64,000 nt of DNA from Salmonella enterica subsp. enterica serovar Typhimurium str. LT2 (lineage in GTDB: Bacteria > Pseudomonadota > Gammaproteobacteria > Enterobacterales > Enterobacteriaceae), in NCBI RefSeq assembly GCF_000006945.2, contig NC_003197.2, positions 2,356,001 to 2,420,000 on the forward strand, written 5' to 3'. The notes under the pieces are model-generated. The model searched no databases. It saw nothing but the letters and a program-made list of their open reading frames with translations, and was not told where the DNA came from. This document shows, in pieces, positions 34,235 through 43,431 of this stretch. A program made the translations under genes and the position numbers. Numbering within the stretch: position 1 is the first letter of the stretch; each line of letters opens with the position of its first letter.

Positions 34235-35863
34235 ATGAAAACTCGCGACTCGCAAACAAGTGACGTGATTATCATTGGCGGTGGAGCAACAGGCGCAGGG
34301 ATCGCCCGCGACTGCGCGCTGCGCGGTTTACGTGTCATTCTGGTGGAGCGGCATGATATAGCGACCGGCGCGACCGGGCGTAACCACGGGCTGCTGCACA
34401 GCGGCGCTCGTTATGCGGTTACCGACGCGGAATCCGCGCGCGAGTGCATTAGTGAAAACCAGATTTTAAAACGGATCGCCCGCCATTGCGTCGAACCGAC
34501 GGATGGTCTGTTTATTACGTTGCCGGAAGATGATCTTGCGTTTCAGGCCACCTTTATTCGCGCCTGTGAAGCGGCAGGCATTCGCGCTGAAGCCATCGAT
34601 CCGCAGCAGGCTCGCATCATCGAACCTTCCGTTAACCCTGCGCTCATCGGTGCGGTAAAAGTGCCGGATGGCACCGTGGACCCTTTCCGCCTTACCGCCG
34701 CCAATATGTTGGATGCCAGAGAACATGGCGCAATCGTGTTAACGGCGCATGAAGTGACCGGGCTCATTCGTGAAGGCGCAACGGTCTGCGGCGTCCATGT
34801 GCGCAACCATCTCACTGGCGAAACTCAGACGCTTCACGCGCCGGTGGTGGTCAATGCGGCAGGTATCTGGGGGCAACGGATCGCCGAATACGCCGACCTG
34901 AGTATTCGCATGTTCCCGGCGAAAGGCTCGCTGTTGATCATGGACCATCGGATCAACCAGCATGTCATTAACCGCTGCCGGAAACCATCGGATGCCGACA
35001 TTCTGGTACCTGGCGATACGATTTCACTGATCGGCACCACCTCTACCCATATTGATTACAATGAGATAGACAGCAACCGCGTCACCGCAGATGAAGTCGA
35101 TATCCTGCTGCGTGAAGGGGAAAAACTGGCCCCTGTCATGGCGAAGACGCGTATTCTGCGCGCGTATTCCGGCGTCCGCCCGCTGGTGGCCAGCGATGAC
35201 GATCCCAGCGGTCGTAACGTCAGCCGCGGTATTGTGTTGTTCGACCACGCCGAACGCGACGGGCTTGATGGCTTCATTACCATTACCGGCGGGAAGCTAA
35301 TGACTTACCGCCTGATGGCGGAATGGGCGACCGATGCCGTGTGCCGCAAGTTGGGCAATACTCGCCCCTGCATCACGGCGGATACGCCGTTGCCTGGCTC
35401 AAAAGAGTCTACGGAACATACGCTGAAACGCATTATCTCGCTTCCCGCGCCGCTACGCGGATCGGCGGTTTATCGGCATGGCGATCGCACGCCGGGGTGG
35501 CTGAGTGAAGGCCGCCAACACCGTAGCCTGGTCTGTGAATGCGAGGCCGTCACGGCGGGGGAAGTGCAGTATGCCGTCGAAAACTTAACCGTGAATAGCC
35601 TGCTGGATCTGCGCCGTCGCACCCGCGTAGGGATGGGCACTTGCCAGGGCGAACTGTGCGCCTGCCGCGCGGCCGGGCTATTGCAGCGTTTTAATGTGAC
35701 GACCGCGGCGCAATCTATTACGCAACTCTCTGAATTTCTGAATGAGCGCTGGAAAGGCGTACAACCTGTCGCCTGGGGAGACGCGCTGCGCGAAAGCGAA
35801 TTCACGCGCTGGGTTTATCAGGGATTATGCGGTCTGGAGAAGGAGCACCAGGATGAAATTTGA
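34235..35863 (+). CDS. glpA: GlpA, anaerobic glycerol-3-phosphate dehydrogenase large subunit
   Basis: GlpA is the FAD-bearing catalytic subunit that oxidises glycerol-3-phosphate to dihydroxyacetone phosphate during anaerobic growth. The 542-residue protein opens with a dinucleotide-binding motif ([11 protein letters not shown]) near residue 12. A C-terminal BFD-like cysteine region is visible (V-C-E-C-E-A near residue 428 and C-Q-G-E-L-C-A-C). The stop overlaps the glpB start by 11 bases. Confidence 0.98.
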
Positions 35864-37112
35864 TACGGTTATTATGGGCGGCGGTCTCGCCGGTTTGCTA
35901 TGCGGACTGCAACTCCAGCAGCATGGATTACGCTGCGCCATCGTCACCCGCGGACAAAGCGCGCTGCATTTTTCCTCCGGCTCGCTGGATCTACTCAGCG
36001 CCCTGCCCGACGGCCAACCGGTGACTGACATTACCGCCGGGCTTGATGCGCTGTGCCGCCAGGCGCCTGAACATCCTTATTCGCGTTTAGGCGCGCAAAA
36101 AGTCCTTACGCTGGCGCAACAGGCGCAAACGCTACTTAACGCCAGCGGCGCGCAGTTATACGGTGACGTACAGCAGGCGCACCAGCGTGTCACGCCGCTT
36201 GGCACATTGCGTTCAACCTGGCTTAGCTCGCCGGAAGTACCGGTCTGGCCCTTATCCGCACAGCGAATTTGCGTCGTCGGCGTTAGCGGATTACTGGATT
36301 TCCAGGCGCACCTTGCGGCAGCGTCGCTGCGCCAACGCGACCTCAACGTGGAAACTGCAGAAATCGACCTTCCGGAACTGGACGTACTGCGTGATAACCC
36401 GACGGAATTTCGCGCGGTCAATATTGCGCGTCTGCTTGATAACGAAGAAAAATGGCCACTGCTGTACGACGCGCTGTCGCCAATAGCGACAAACTGCGAC
36501 ATGATCATCATGCCCGCCTGTTTCGGGCTGGCGAACGATACGCTGTGGCGCTGGCTTAACGAACGTCTGCCCTGCGCGCTCACGCTGCTGCCGACGCTGC
36601 CGCCATCGGTGCTCGGTATTCGTCTGCACAATCAGCTCCAGCGCCAGTTTGTCCGTCAGGGCGGCATCTGGATGCCGGGCGATGAAGTGAAGAAAGTCAC
36701 CTGCCGTCGCGGTACCGTGAGCGAAATATGGACCCGCAACCATGCCGATATCCCACTGCGCCCGCGTTTTGCCGTACTTGCCAGCGGTAGCTTCTTTAGT
36801 AGCGGTCTGGTTGCCGAGCGCGAAGGGATCCGCGAACCTATTTTAGGGCTCGACGTACAGCAAACGGCCACCCGCGCCGAATGGTATCAACAACATTTCT
36901 TCGACCCACAGCCCTGGCAGCAGTTTGGCGTCGTGACGGATGACGCTTTCCGCCCCTCCCTTGCGGGCAACACGGTAGAAAATCTGTATGCAATAGGTTC
37001 TGTGCTGGCGGGATTCGATCCTATAGCTGAGGGATGCGGCGGCGGCGTCTGCGCAGTCAGCGCCCTCCAGGCCGCGCACCATATCGCTGAGCGTGCAGGA
37101 GAACAGCAATGA
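35853..37112 (+). CDS. glpB: GlpB, anaerobic glycerol-3-phosphate dehydrogenase subunit B
   Basis: GlpB is a 419-residue flavoprotein that links GlpA to the membrane subunit. The N-terminus has a nucleotide-binding fingerprint ([13 protein letters not shown]), and a second flavin-binding region lies near the C-terminus ([11 protein letters not shown]). Start ATG 35853 (M-K-F-D-T-V-I) was chosen by homology and a nearby AGGAG; the longer open frame upstream lies inside glpA. It overlaps glpC by 4 bases (ATGA). Confidence 0.97.
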
Positions 37113-38299
37113 GCGACACACGTTTTGAAAGTTGTATAAAATGTACGGTGTGCACCACCGCGTGCCCGGTCAGCCGCGTTAATCCTGGCTACCCTGGCCC
37201 TAAACAGGCCGGACCGGATGGCGAACGCCTGCGTCTGAAAGACGGCGCGCTGTATGATGAGGCGCTGAAATATTGCATTAACTGCAAACGGTGTGAGGTC
37301 GCCTGTCCGTCGGACGTGAAGATTGGCGATATCATCCAGCGCGCCCGCGCGAAATACGATACGACGCGCCCGTCATTGCGTAACTTTATTCTCAGCCATA
37401 CCGATCTGATGGGCAGCGTTTCAACGCCGTTCGCGCCGGTGGTCAATACCGCCACCGCATTAAAGCCAGTGCGCCAGTTGCTTGATTACGCGCTCAAAAT
37501 CGATCATCGCCGCACCTTACCAAAATACTCTTTCGGCACCTTCCGCCGCTGGTATCGTAGCGTGGCGGCGCAGCAGGCTAAATACAAAGATCAGGTCGCC
37601 TTTTTCCATGGCTGTTTTGTGAATTACAACCATCCGCAGCTCGGAAAAGATCTGATTAAGGTGCTGAACGCAATGGGTACTGGCGTACAGTTACTGAGTA
37701 AAGAGAAGTGTTGCGGCGTACCGCTGATCGCTAACGGTTTTACGGATAAAGCTCGCAAACAGGCTATCAGCAATGTGGAGTCGCTACGCGAGGCGATTGC
37801 CGTCAAAGGTATTCCGGTCATCGCCACGTCATCCACCTGTACGTTTGCGTTGCGCGATGAATATCCTGAAGTGCTGGACGTGGACAACGCCGGGCTGCGC
37901 GAACATATCGAGCTGGCCACCCGCTGGCTATGGCGCAAACTGGATGCAGGGAAAACGCTGCCGCTTAATCCTTTGCCGCTGAAAGTGGTCTACCATACGC
38001 CGTGTCATATGGAAAAAATGGGCTGGACGCTTTACACGCTTGAACTGTTGCGGCAAATTCCGGGGCTTGAATTGACGGTACTTGATTCACAGTGCTGCGG
38101 CATTGCCGGTACGTATGGATTTAAAAAGGAAAACTATCCGACATCACAGTCCATCGGCGCGCCGCTGTTCCGCCAGATTGAAGAGAGCGGCGCCGACATT
38201 GTCGTCACCGATTGTGAAACCTGTAAGTGGCAAATTGAGATGTCTACAAGCAAACGCTGCGAACACCCCATTACGCTACTGGCCCAGGCGCTCGGCTAA
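37109..38299 (+). CDS. glpC: GlpC, iron-sulfur subunit of anaerobic glycerol-3-phosphate dehydrogenase
   Basis: GlpC passes electrons from GlpAB to menaquinone. The 396-residue protein has two N-terminal 4Fe-4S motifs ([12 protein letters not shown] and [12 protein letters not shown]) and two CCG domains (K-C-C-G-V-P near 200 and Q-C-C-G-I-A near 330) like those in heterodisulfide reductase and GlcF. It closes the operon and is followed by a GC-rich hairpin. Confidence 0.97.
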
Positions 38300-38306
38300 G
38301 TAAAAA

Positions 38307-38327
38307 GCGCCGGAGCCCCTCCGGCGC
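38307..38327 (+). terminator. Hairpin terminating glpABC
   Basis: An 8-bp stem (GCGCCGGA / TCCGGCGC) with a 5-base loop starts 7 bases after the glpC stop. The downstream sequence (CATTACCC) has few T, so it may act partly as a stabilising hairpin. Confidence 0.6.
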
Positions 38328-38365
38328 CATTACCCTACTCACCAGGGACGATTTTCCATCAGACA

Positions 38366-38421
38366 TATACCCTTCATACTTCAAGTTGCTTATGTGTTGG
38401 CTACGGATTATTTTGGGTATA
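38366..38421. repeat. Internally deleted ERIC/IRU-type repeat (56 bp)
   Basis: The 56 bp begin TATACCC and end GGGTATA, with the ERIC left arm (TTCATACTTCAAGTTGC) joined directly to the right arm (ATTATTTTGGGTATA). The middle of the standard element is missing. It shares the left arm with the repeat at 20575-20718. The remaining DNA up to 38724 is AT-rich and holds the likely sseL promoter; no further gene was supported. Confidence 0.65.
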
Positions 38422-38724
38422 AACGCGGATGTCTCTTTGCAATAACCTGCCCTATTTGGTTAACCATGACCGCTAACCCACGGTGGCATGACAGATAACG
38501 ACGTTACTGTTTATAGAGCAATATCTCTTGTATCGACGCGTTACCAGCCACCTTTAAAGAGGGGGATAACTGAATATCCCCAATAATAATTGAGTGTTAT
38601 GTGAATAATAAGAAAATCAGGTCTATGCCTGATTTAATATATCCCCCGCTAATAATAATATTTTTACAAATAATTATACATTACATCATATTCGCTACTT
38701 TCACTTACCAGGAAACAGAGCAAA

Positions 38725-39747
38725 ATGAATATATGTGTAAATTCACTTTACCGATTGAGCATACCGCAATTTCACAGCTTATATACAGAAGAGGTGAGCG
38801 ATGAGGCGCTTACATTGTTGTTTAGCGCCGTAGAGAACGGTGATCAGAATTGTATTGATCTGTTATGCAATCTTGCGTTACGCAACGATGACCTGGGGCA
38901 TAGAGTTGAGAAATTTCTTTTTGATCTCTTTAGCGGGAAAAGAACGGGATCATCAGATATAGACAAAAAAATCAATCAGGCTTGCCTTGTATTACATCAA
39001 ATCGCCAATAACGATATAACAAAAGATAATACTGAGTGGAAAAAGCTACATGCCCCTTCCAGATTACTTTATATGGCAGGTTCCGCGACAACCGACCTTT
39101 CTAAAAAAATAGGAATAGCACATAAAATTATGGGCGACCAGTTCGCTCAGACAGATCAAGAACAGGTAGGAGTTGAAAATCTTTGGTGTGGTGCGCGAAT
39201 GTTGTCGTCAGATGAGCTAGCAGCTGCAACGCAAGGTCTGGTTCAAGAATCACCTCTTCTCTCGGTAAACTATCCTATTGGGCTGATTCATCCTACCACC
39301 AAAGAAAATATATTAAGCACTCAGCTACTTGAAAAGATTGCTCAATCAGGATTATCTCACAATGAAGTCTTCCTGGTAAATACAGGAGATCACTGGCTTC
39401 TCTGTTTATTTTATAAACTTGCAGAAAAAATAAAATGCCTTATATTTAATACTTATTATGATTTAAATGAAAATACTAAGCAAGAGATTATAGAAGCAGC
39501 AAAAATTGCAGGCATATCAGAAAGCGATGAGGTTAATTTTATTGAAATGAATTTACAGAACAATGTACCCAACGGCTGTGGTCTATTTTGTTACCATACA
39601 ATTCAACTCTTATCGAATGCCGGACAAAACGATCCTGCTACCACACTACGAGAATTTGCGGAAAATTTCTTAACGCTTTCAGTAGAGGAACAAGCACTAT
39701 TTAACACCCAAACCCGGCGGCAAATATATGAATACAGTCTCCAGTAA
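38725..39747 (+). CDS. sseL: SseL, SPI-2 type III secreted deubiquitinase effector
   Basis: SseL is a cysteine protease that removes ubiquitin from host proteins and aggregates around the Salmonella vacuole. The 340-residue protein has His223 (T-G-D-H-W-L-L) and Cys285 (P-N-G-C-G-L-F) in the arrangement of CE-clan peptidases. The gene is visibly more AT-rich than its neighbours and sits where E. coli has none, so it is acquired DNA, regulated in the known strains by SsrA/SsrB. A GTG at 38794 would give a 317-residue form, whose numbering (Cys262) I recall from publications. ATG 38725 has an AGGA about 11 bases upstream. Confidence 0.95.
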   Translation: MNICVNSLYRLSIPQFHSLYTEEVSDEALTLLFSAVENGDQNCIDLLCNLALRNDDLGHRVEKFLFDLFSGKRTGSSDIDKKINQACLVLHQIANNDITKDNTEWKKLHAPSRLLYMAGSATTDLSKKIGIAHKIMGDQFAQTDQEQVGVENLWCGARMLSSDELAAATQGLVQESPLLSVNYPIGLIHPTTKENILSTQLLEKIAQSGLSHNEVFLVNTGDHWLLCLFYKLAEKIKCLIFNTYYDLNENTKQEIIEAAKIAGISESDEVNFIEMNLQNNVPNGCGLFCYHTIQLLSNAGQNDPATTLREFAENFLTLSVEEQALFNTQTRRQIYEYSLQ

Positions 39748-39760
39748 TGGTGAGTACTTA

Positions 39761-39780
39761 GAGCCTATCCCATTAGGCTC
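39761..39780 (+). terminator. Hairpin after sseL
   Basis: A 6-bp stem (GAGCCT / AGGCTC) with an 8-base loop lies 13 bases after the sseL stop, followed by TTAT. It is a modest candidate terminator for the plus-strand effector gene. Confidence 0.45.
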
Positions 39781-39825
39781 TTATCCTGAAATGATGCTCT
39801 GCGAAGAATTTATAAGTATATAAGG

Positions 39826-39848
39826 GTGGGAAGGCCAGGCCTTCCCAC
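39826..39848. terminator. Strong palindrome between sseL and yfaU
   Basis: Arms GTGGGAAGGCC and GGCCTTCCCAC are perfect 11-bp complements around one base. Neither side carries a good T run. It lies between convergent transcripts and directly before the duplicated yfaY fragment, so it could end transcription in both directions or be a remnant of a repeat. Confidence 0.4.
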
Positions 39849-39856
39849 TAAAAGTT

Positions 39857-40031
39857 CTATGCCGTCAATGATTCAACCACGTCTATCCAGCCATGCTCGC
39901 TGGTAATGTCCTCGCCATTAAGCCAACGGCGCAGCATATTTAGCGCCATCACCGCACAAACCTCCTGACGTATTGCCAGACTATACCGATAGGCGCTAAA
40001 ACGCATGCGTAAGGCATACGTGCCATCCGGC
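39857..40031 (-). pseudogene. Duplicated 3' fragment of yfaY (CinA-like)
   Basis: Bases 39864-40031 (168 bp) match 44471-44638, the 3' end of intact yfaY, with 7 mismatches by my count. The frame still reads P-D-G-T-Y-A-L-R to the stop near 39857, so only about the last 57 residues of the CinA C-terminal domain are present. No start, Shine-Dalgarno or N-terminal part is seen, and the fragment abuts the yfaU stop. It is best treated as a non-functional remnant of a local duplication or recombination event. Confidence 0.85.
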
Positions 40032-40038
40032 ATTTTTC

Positions 40039-40842
40039 TCAATAACTACGTTTTGCCGTGCTTACTGACTGAACAGATTTAAACATCGCCAACCTGCTGT
40101 CCAGCGCCTCGGTGTAGAGCATCGTATCTACCCCGACCGCGACAAAATTCGCGCCCCACGCCAGACATTTCTGCGCCATTGCCGGATCGACCGCCAAAAA
40201 ACCCGCCGCTTTTCCGGCGGCGCGAATACGATAAATACACGCTTCAATGATTCGCTGCACTTCCGGGTGTCCGGCATTATCGGGGTAACCCAATGAAGCA
40301 GAGAGATCTGCCGGACCGATAAAGACGCCATCAATGCCTTCAACCTCCAGAATCGCGTCAAGGTTTTCCAGCGCCACTTTGCTTTCAACCTGCACCAACA
40401 GGCAGAGCGACTCATTGGCCTGTGCCATATAGTTGTCGATTCTCCCCCAGCGCGCCGCACGCGCCACGCTCGCGCCAACGCCTCGTTGCCCCAACGGCGG
40501 GTATCGGGTAGCGGAAACGACCTGGCGCGCCTGTTCTGCGGTGTCAACCATCGGGATCAGTAGCGTTTGCGCCCCGATGTCCAGTACCTGTTTAATGAGC
40601 GCTTTACTTCCCTCGATCGGGCGAATCACCGGCTGGCTGGCGTATGGGGCGATGGCCTGTAACTGATGATACAAGTCCTGCACCGTATTAGGCGCGTGCT
40701 CGCCATCTATTAACAACCAGTCATAACCCGACGTCGCCGCAATCTCCGCCATATAAGAGGTGGTTGAACTGAGCCACAAACCAATTTGCGTATCCCCTTT
40801 ACGTAATCCTTCTTTAAAAGGATTTGATAACAATGCGTTCAT
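40039..40842 (-). CDS. yfaU: YfaU (RhmA), 2-keto-3-deoxy-L-rhamnonate aldolase
   Basis: This 267-residue class II aldolase of the HpcH/HpaI family splits 2-keto-3-deoxy-L-rhamnonate into pyruvate and lactaldehyde. Visible landmarks are L-I-D-G-E-H-A-P-N (catalytic His), V-Q-V-E-S (metal Glu) and F-I-G-P-A-D-L-S-A-S (metal Asp). It is the last gene of the yfaX-W-V-U set and supplies the cleavage step after the YfaW dehydratase. Confidence 0.94.
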   Translation of the reverse strand: MNALLSNPFKEGLRKGDTQIGLWLSSTTSYMAEIAATSGYDWLLIDGEHAPNTVQDLYHQLQAIAPYASQPVIRPIEGSKALIKQVLDIGAQTLLIPMVDTAEQARQVVSATRYPPLGQRGVGASVARAARWGRIDNYMAQANESLCLLVQVESKVALENLDAILEVEGIDGVFIGPADLSASLGYPDNAGHPEVQRIIEACIYRIRAAGKAAGFLAVDPAMAQKCLAWGANFVAVGVDTMLYTEALDSRLAMFKSVQSVSTAKRSY

Positions 40843-40867
40843 AGCGATCCTTACAACGTAGATAAGA

Positions 40868-42157
40868 TTAATGATGCGCAGCGCCGGATTGCGCCACCGG
40901 ACGATTAACGCTCAGCGTGAAGATAATTAATGAGCCAATGATGGCGACTCCGGCCAGCGTCAGCAGGCCCGCCGCATCGCTGGCAAACAACGTTTCCGCT
41001 TTTACGCGCAGAATTGGGGCAATAAAACCGCCCACAGCGCCAAACAGATTAACGAAACCAATTCCTGCCGCCAGAGCCGTACCGGAAAGTAGCTGCGTTG
41101 GCATGGTCCAGAATACGGGCTGAACGGCAATAAATCCTACTGCTGCAACACAGAGCGCCAGAATAGCGAGCACCGGAGAAACCAGACCTGACAGGCCAAT
41201 GCCAATGCCCGCAGCCAGTAGCGTCACTGCCGCAACGTTACGGCGATCGCCGGTACGGTCGGAGTAGCGAGGAATAAGCCATGTGCCAAGCAAAGCCGCC
41301 ACCCAGGGAACCGCTGTTACCACCGAAGCGGTAAAGCCCACTTTAGTGCCCAATAGCGCGGCAACCTGGGTCGGCAGGAAAAAGATGAGTCCGTATACCG
41401 CCACCTGAATCGTCAGATAAATAATAGCCAGTTGCCAGACGCGTCCATTACGCAGCGCATCCGCAAGCCTTGACGTGACCTTTTTCTCTTCTTCGCTCGC
41501 CAGTTGCCTGATAAGCGCGTTCTTTTCTTCCAGGCTAAGAAAACGCGCCTGCTGCGGAGTGTCATCAAGCCAGAAAAAGGTGAATATCCCTGCGCCAATC
41601 GCCAGTAGGCCTTCGATAACGAACATCCAGAACCATCCCGGGTGCCCCATAAAACCATGCATCTCCAGCAGAGCGCCGGAGAGCGGCGAACCCAACGTTA
41701 ACGCCAGCGGCGCCCCCATATAAAATAGCCCCATAATGCTGGCACGGTTACGCTGCGGGAACCATTGTGAAGTTAGATAGATCATGCCGGGGAAAAATCC
41801 AGCCTCCGCCGCGCCCAATAGCGTGCGGATTATCAGAAATTTTGCTTCACTATCCGCCCAGGCCATCGCAGCAGAGAGAAAGCCCCACAGCAGGGTAGTC
41901 GTGCCGATCCAGGTTCTTGCGCCAAATTTGCGCATCAGCAGGTTAGCCGGTACGCCAAGGAAAGCGTAAACCACAAAGAAAATACCGGCCCCTAGCGCGT
42001 AGGCTTCATTACTTAGCCCGGTATCTATCTGATAGGTCTCTTTGGCAAAACCAATATTTGAACGATCCAGAAACGCCAGTACATACAGCGCCAACATAAA
42101 AGGAATTAAACGTGCGCGGTTTTTCTTCACTACGCCGTCAAGTAAAGTGATGCTCAT
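40868..42157 (-). CDS. yfaV: YfaV (RhmT), MFS permease, probable L-rhamnonate transporter
   Basis: A 429-residue MFS protein of the anion:cation symporter family with about twelve hydrophobic segments, the D-R-S-N-I-G-F-A motif in the first third and G-A-A-E-A-G-F-F-P-G-M-I-Y. It lies between the aldolase and dehydratase genes, so it probably imports the sugar acid. It belongs to the same family as the permease at 21973-23298. Confidence 0.9.
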   Translation of the reverse strand: MSITLLDGVVKKNRARLIPFMLALYVLAFLDRSNIGFAKETYQIDTGLSNEAYALGAGIFFVVYAFLGVPANLLMRKFGARTWIGTTTLLWGFLSAAMAWADSEAKFLIIRTLLGAAEAGFFPGMIYLTSQWFPQRNRASIMGLFYMGAPLALTLGSPLSGALLEMHGFMGHPGWFWMFVIEGLLAIGAGIFTFFWLDDTPQQARFLSLEEKNALIRQLASEEEKKVTSRLADALRNGRVWQLAIIYLTIQVAVYGLIFFLPTQVAALLGTKVGFTASVVTAVPWVAALLGTWLIPRYSDRTGDRRNVAAVTLLAAGIGIGLSGLVSPVLAILALCVAAVGFIAVQPVFWTMPTQLLSGTALAAGIGFVNLFGAVGGFIAPILRVKAETLFASDAAGLLTLAGVAIIGSLIIFTLSVNRPVAQSGAAHH

Positions 42158-42212
42158 AGCAATATCCTCAACAGGATGAGGGCGTTGCCGTACAAAGGCA
42201 ACGCACGAGTTA

Positions 42213-43418
42213 TTAGTGGCTATAAGGGCGTTTCAAGTGACAGTCACGGTTAAGCTCGACGCCGAAGCCCGGCTTATCCAGCACTGATTTATGGATGCGT
42301 CCATTCACCGGCACCGGCTCATCCAGGAGAATCGGGTCAAATTGCGGACGCAGAGTGGAGCAGTCCGGGCTGGTCATCAGGAACTCGCTGAAAGGGGTAT
42401 TAGTGAAAGTAATAACTGCATGGTGCGAATAGACAGACGAACCGTGCGGCACCACCAGTTGCCCGCGCGATTTGGCAAGCGCGGCGATCTCAACCAGCGT
42501 GGTTAATCCGCCGCACCAGCCAACATCCGGCTGCATAATATCAATGCCGGTTTCTGCCAGAGTGCGGAAGGATTGCAGCGTACCATGGTGTTCGCCGCTG
42601 GTAACCATCATCCCTGCAGGCGCGTTGCGTTTTAATTCGCGATAGCCTTCATACTGCTGCGGCGGCAGACACTCTTCAATCCATTTGAGATTAAATGGCG
42701 CACAGGCGTGAGCCAGTTTAGTCGCATAGTTCACATCCTGACTCATCCAGCAGTCGAGCATCAGCCAGAAATCCGGCCCGCACTTTTCACGCATATCCGC
42801 CACCATCGCGGCATCTTTACGGATCCCCGCATCACCATCGTGCGGTCCCCAGTGAGTCGGCATTTTACCGCCGATAAAGCCCATTTCTTTAGCCAGATCC
42901 GGGCGTGCGCCGGTGGCGTAAAACTGAATTTCATCGCGCACCGCTCCGCCCAGCAATTTATAAACCGGCAGCCCAACCACCTTGCCAAACAAATCCCACA
43001 ACGCCAGATCCACACAGGAAATCGTGTTCATCACCAGACCGCCGGAACCGGAGTAGTACATGGTCGCGCCGAGCATCTGATCGTGAATAAGTTTGATATC
43101 GCTTACGCATTTGCCTTCAATAAACCGGTTAAGATGTTTTTCTACGATAAAACAGCCCATCTCCCCTGCTGTCGAAACGGCGAACCCCGTCTGCCTATTT
43201 TCCGCCTCTACTTCGACAATCAGCGTCCCTAACACGTTGATCCCAAAAGACTGACGAGACTGCTCATAGTCGCGATATTTGCTCATGGGAGTGGCGATAT
43301 GGTCATCAATCCAGTGATTTCCTCCCTGGTCGTGATAATCCCCGCCGCCAGCCCCTTTCTCTGCGGTAGCGCCCCCAATAAACCAGGCTCGAACGTGTTT
43401 AATTTTAGGAAGAGTCAT
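42213..43418 (-). CDS. yfaW: YfaW (RhmD), L-rhamnonate dehydratase
   Basis: This 401-residue enolase-superfamily enzyme dehydrates L-rhamnonate to 2-keto-3-deoxy-L-rhamnonate. Metal ligands are visible in L-M-L-D-C-W, W-I-E-E-C-L and S-G-E-H-H-G, with a candidate catalytic His in V-V-P-H-G-S-S. Start ATG 43418 (M-T-L-P-K-I-K) has GGAG 6 bases upstream; ATG 43430 would add four residues (M-E-N-I). The gene lies 13 bases downstream of its regulator gene yfaX. Confidence 0.95.
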   Translation of the reverse strand: MTLPKIKHVRAWFIGGATAEKGAGGGDYHDQGGNHWIDDHIATPMSKYRDYEQSRQSFGINVLGTLIVEVEAENRQTGFAVSTAGEMGCFIVEKHLNRFIEGKCVSDIKLIHDQMLGATMYYSGSGGLVMNTISCVDLALWDLFGKVVGLPVYKLLGGAVRDEIQFYATGARPDLAKEMGFIGGKMPTHWGPHDGDAGIRKDAAMVADMREKCGPDFWLMLDCWMSQDVNYATKLAHACAPFNLKWIEECLPPQQYEGYRELKRNAPAGMMVTSGEHHGTLQSFRTLAETGIDIMQPDVGWCGGLTTLVEIAALAKSRGQLVVPHGSSVYSHHAVITFTNTPFSEFLMTSPDCSTLRPQFDPILLDEPVPVNGRIHKSVLDKPGFGVELNRDCHLKRPYSH

Positions 43419-43431
43419 AATATTCTCCATT

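Noticed and set aside
38601..38804. 67-residue hydrophobic frame (GTG start) just upstream of and overlapping sseL
   Set aside because: No Shine-Dalgarno at 38601, a different frame from sseL, and such hydrophobic frames arise easily in AT-rich DNA. It could only be revived by translation data.
39857..40042. A real 61-residue gene encoded by the yfaY fragment
   Set aside because: The only start (40042) overlaps the yfaU stop, has no clear ribosome site, and the product is just the tail of a larger domain.
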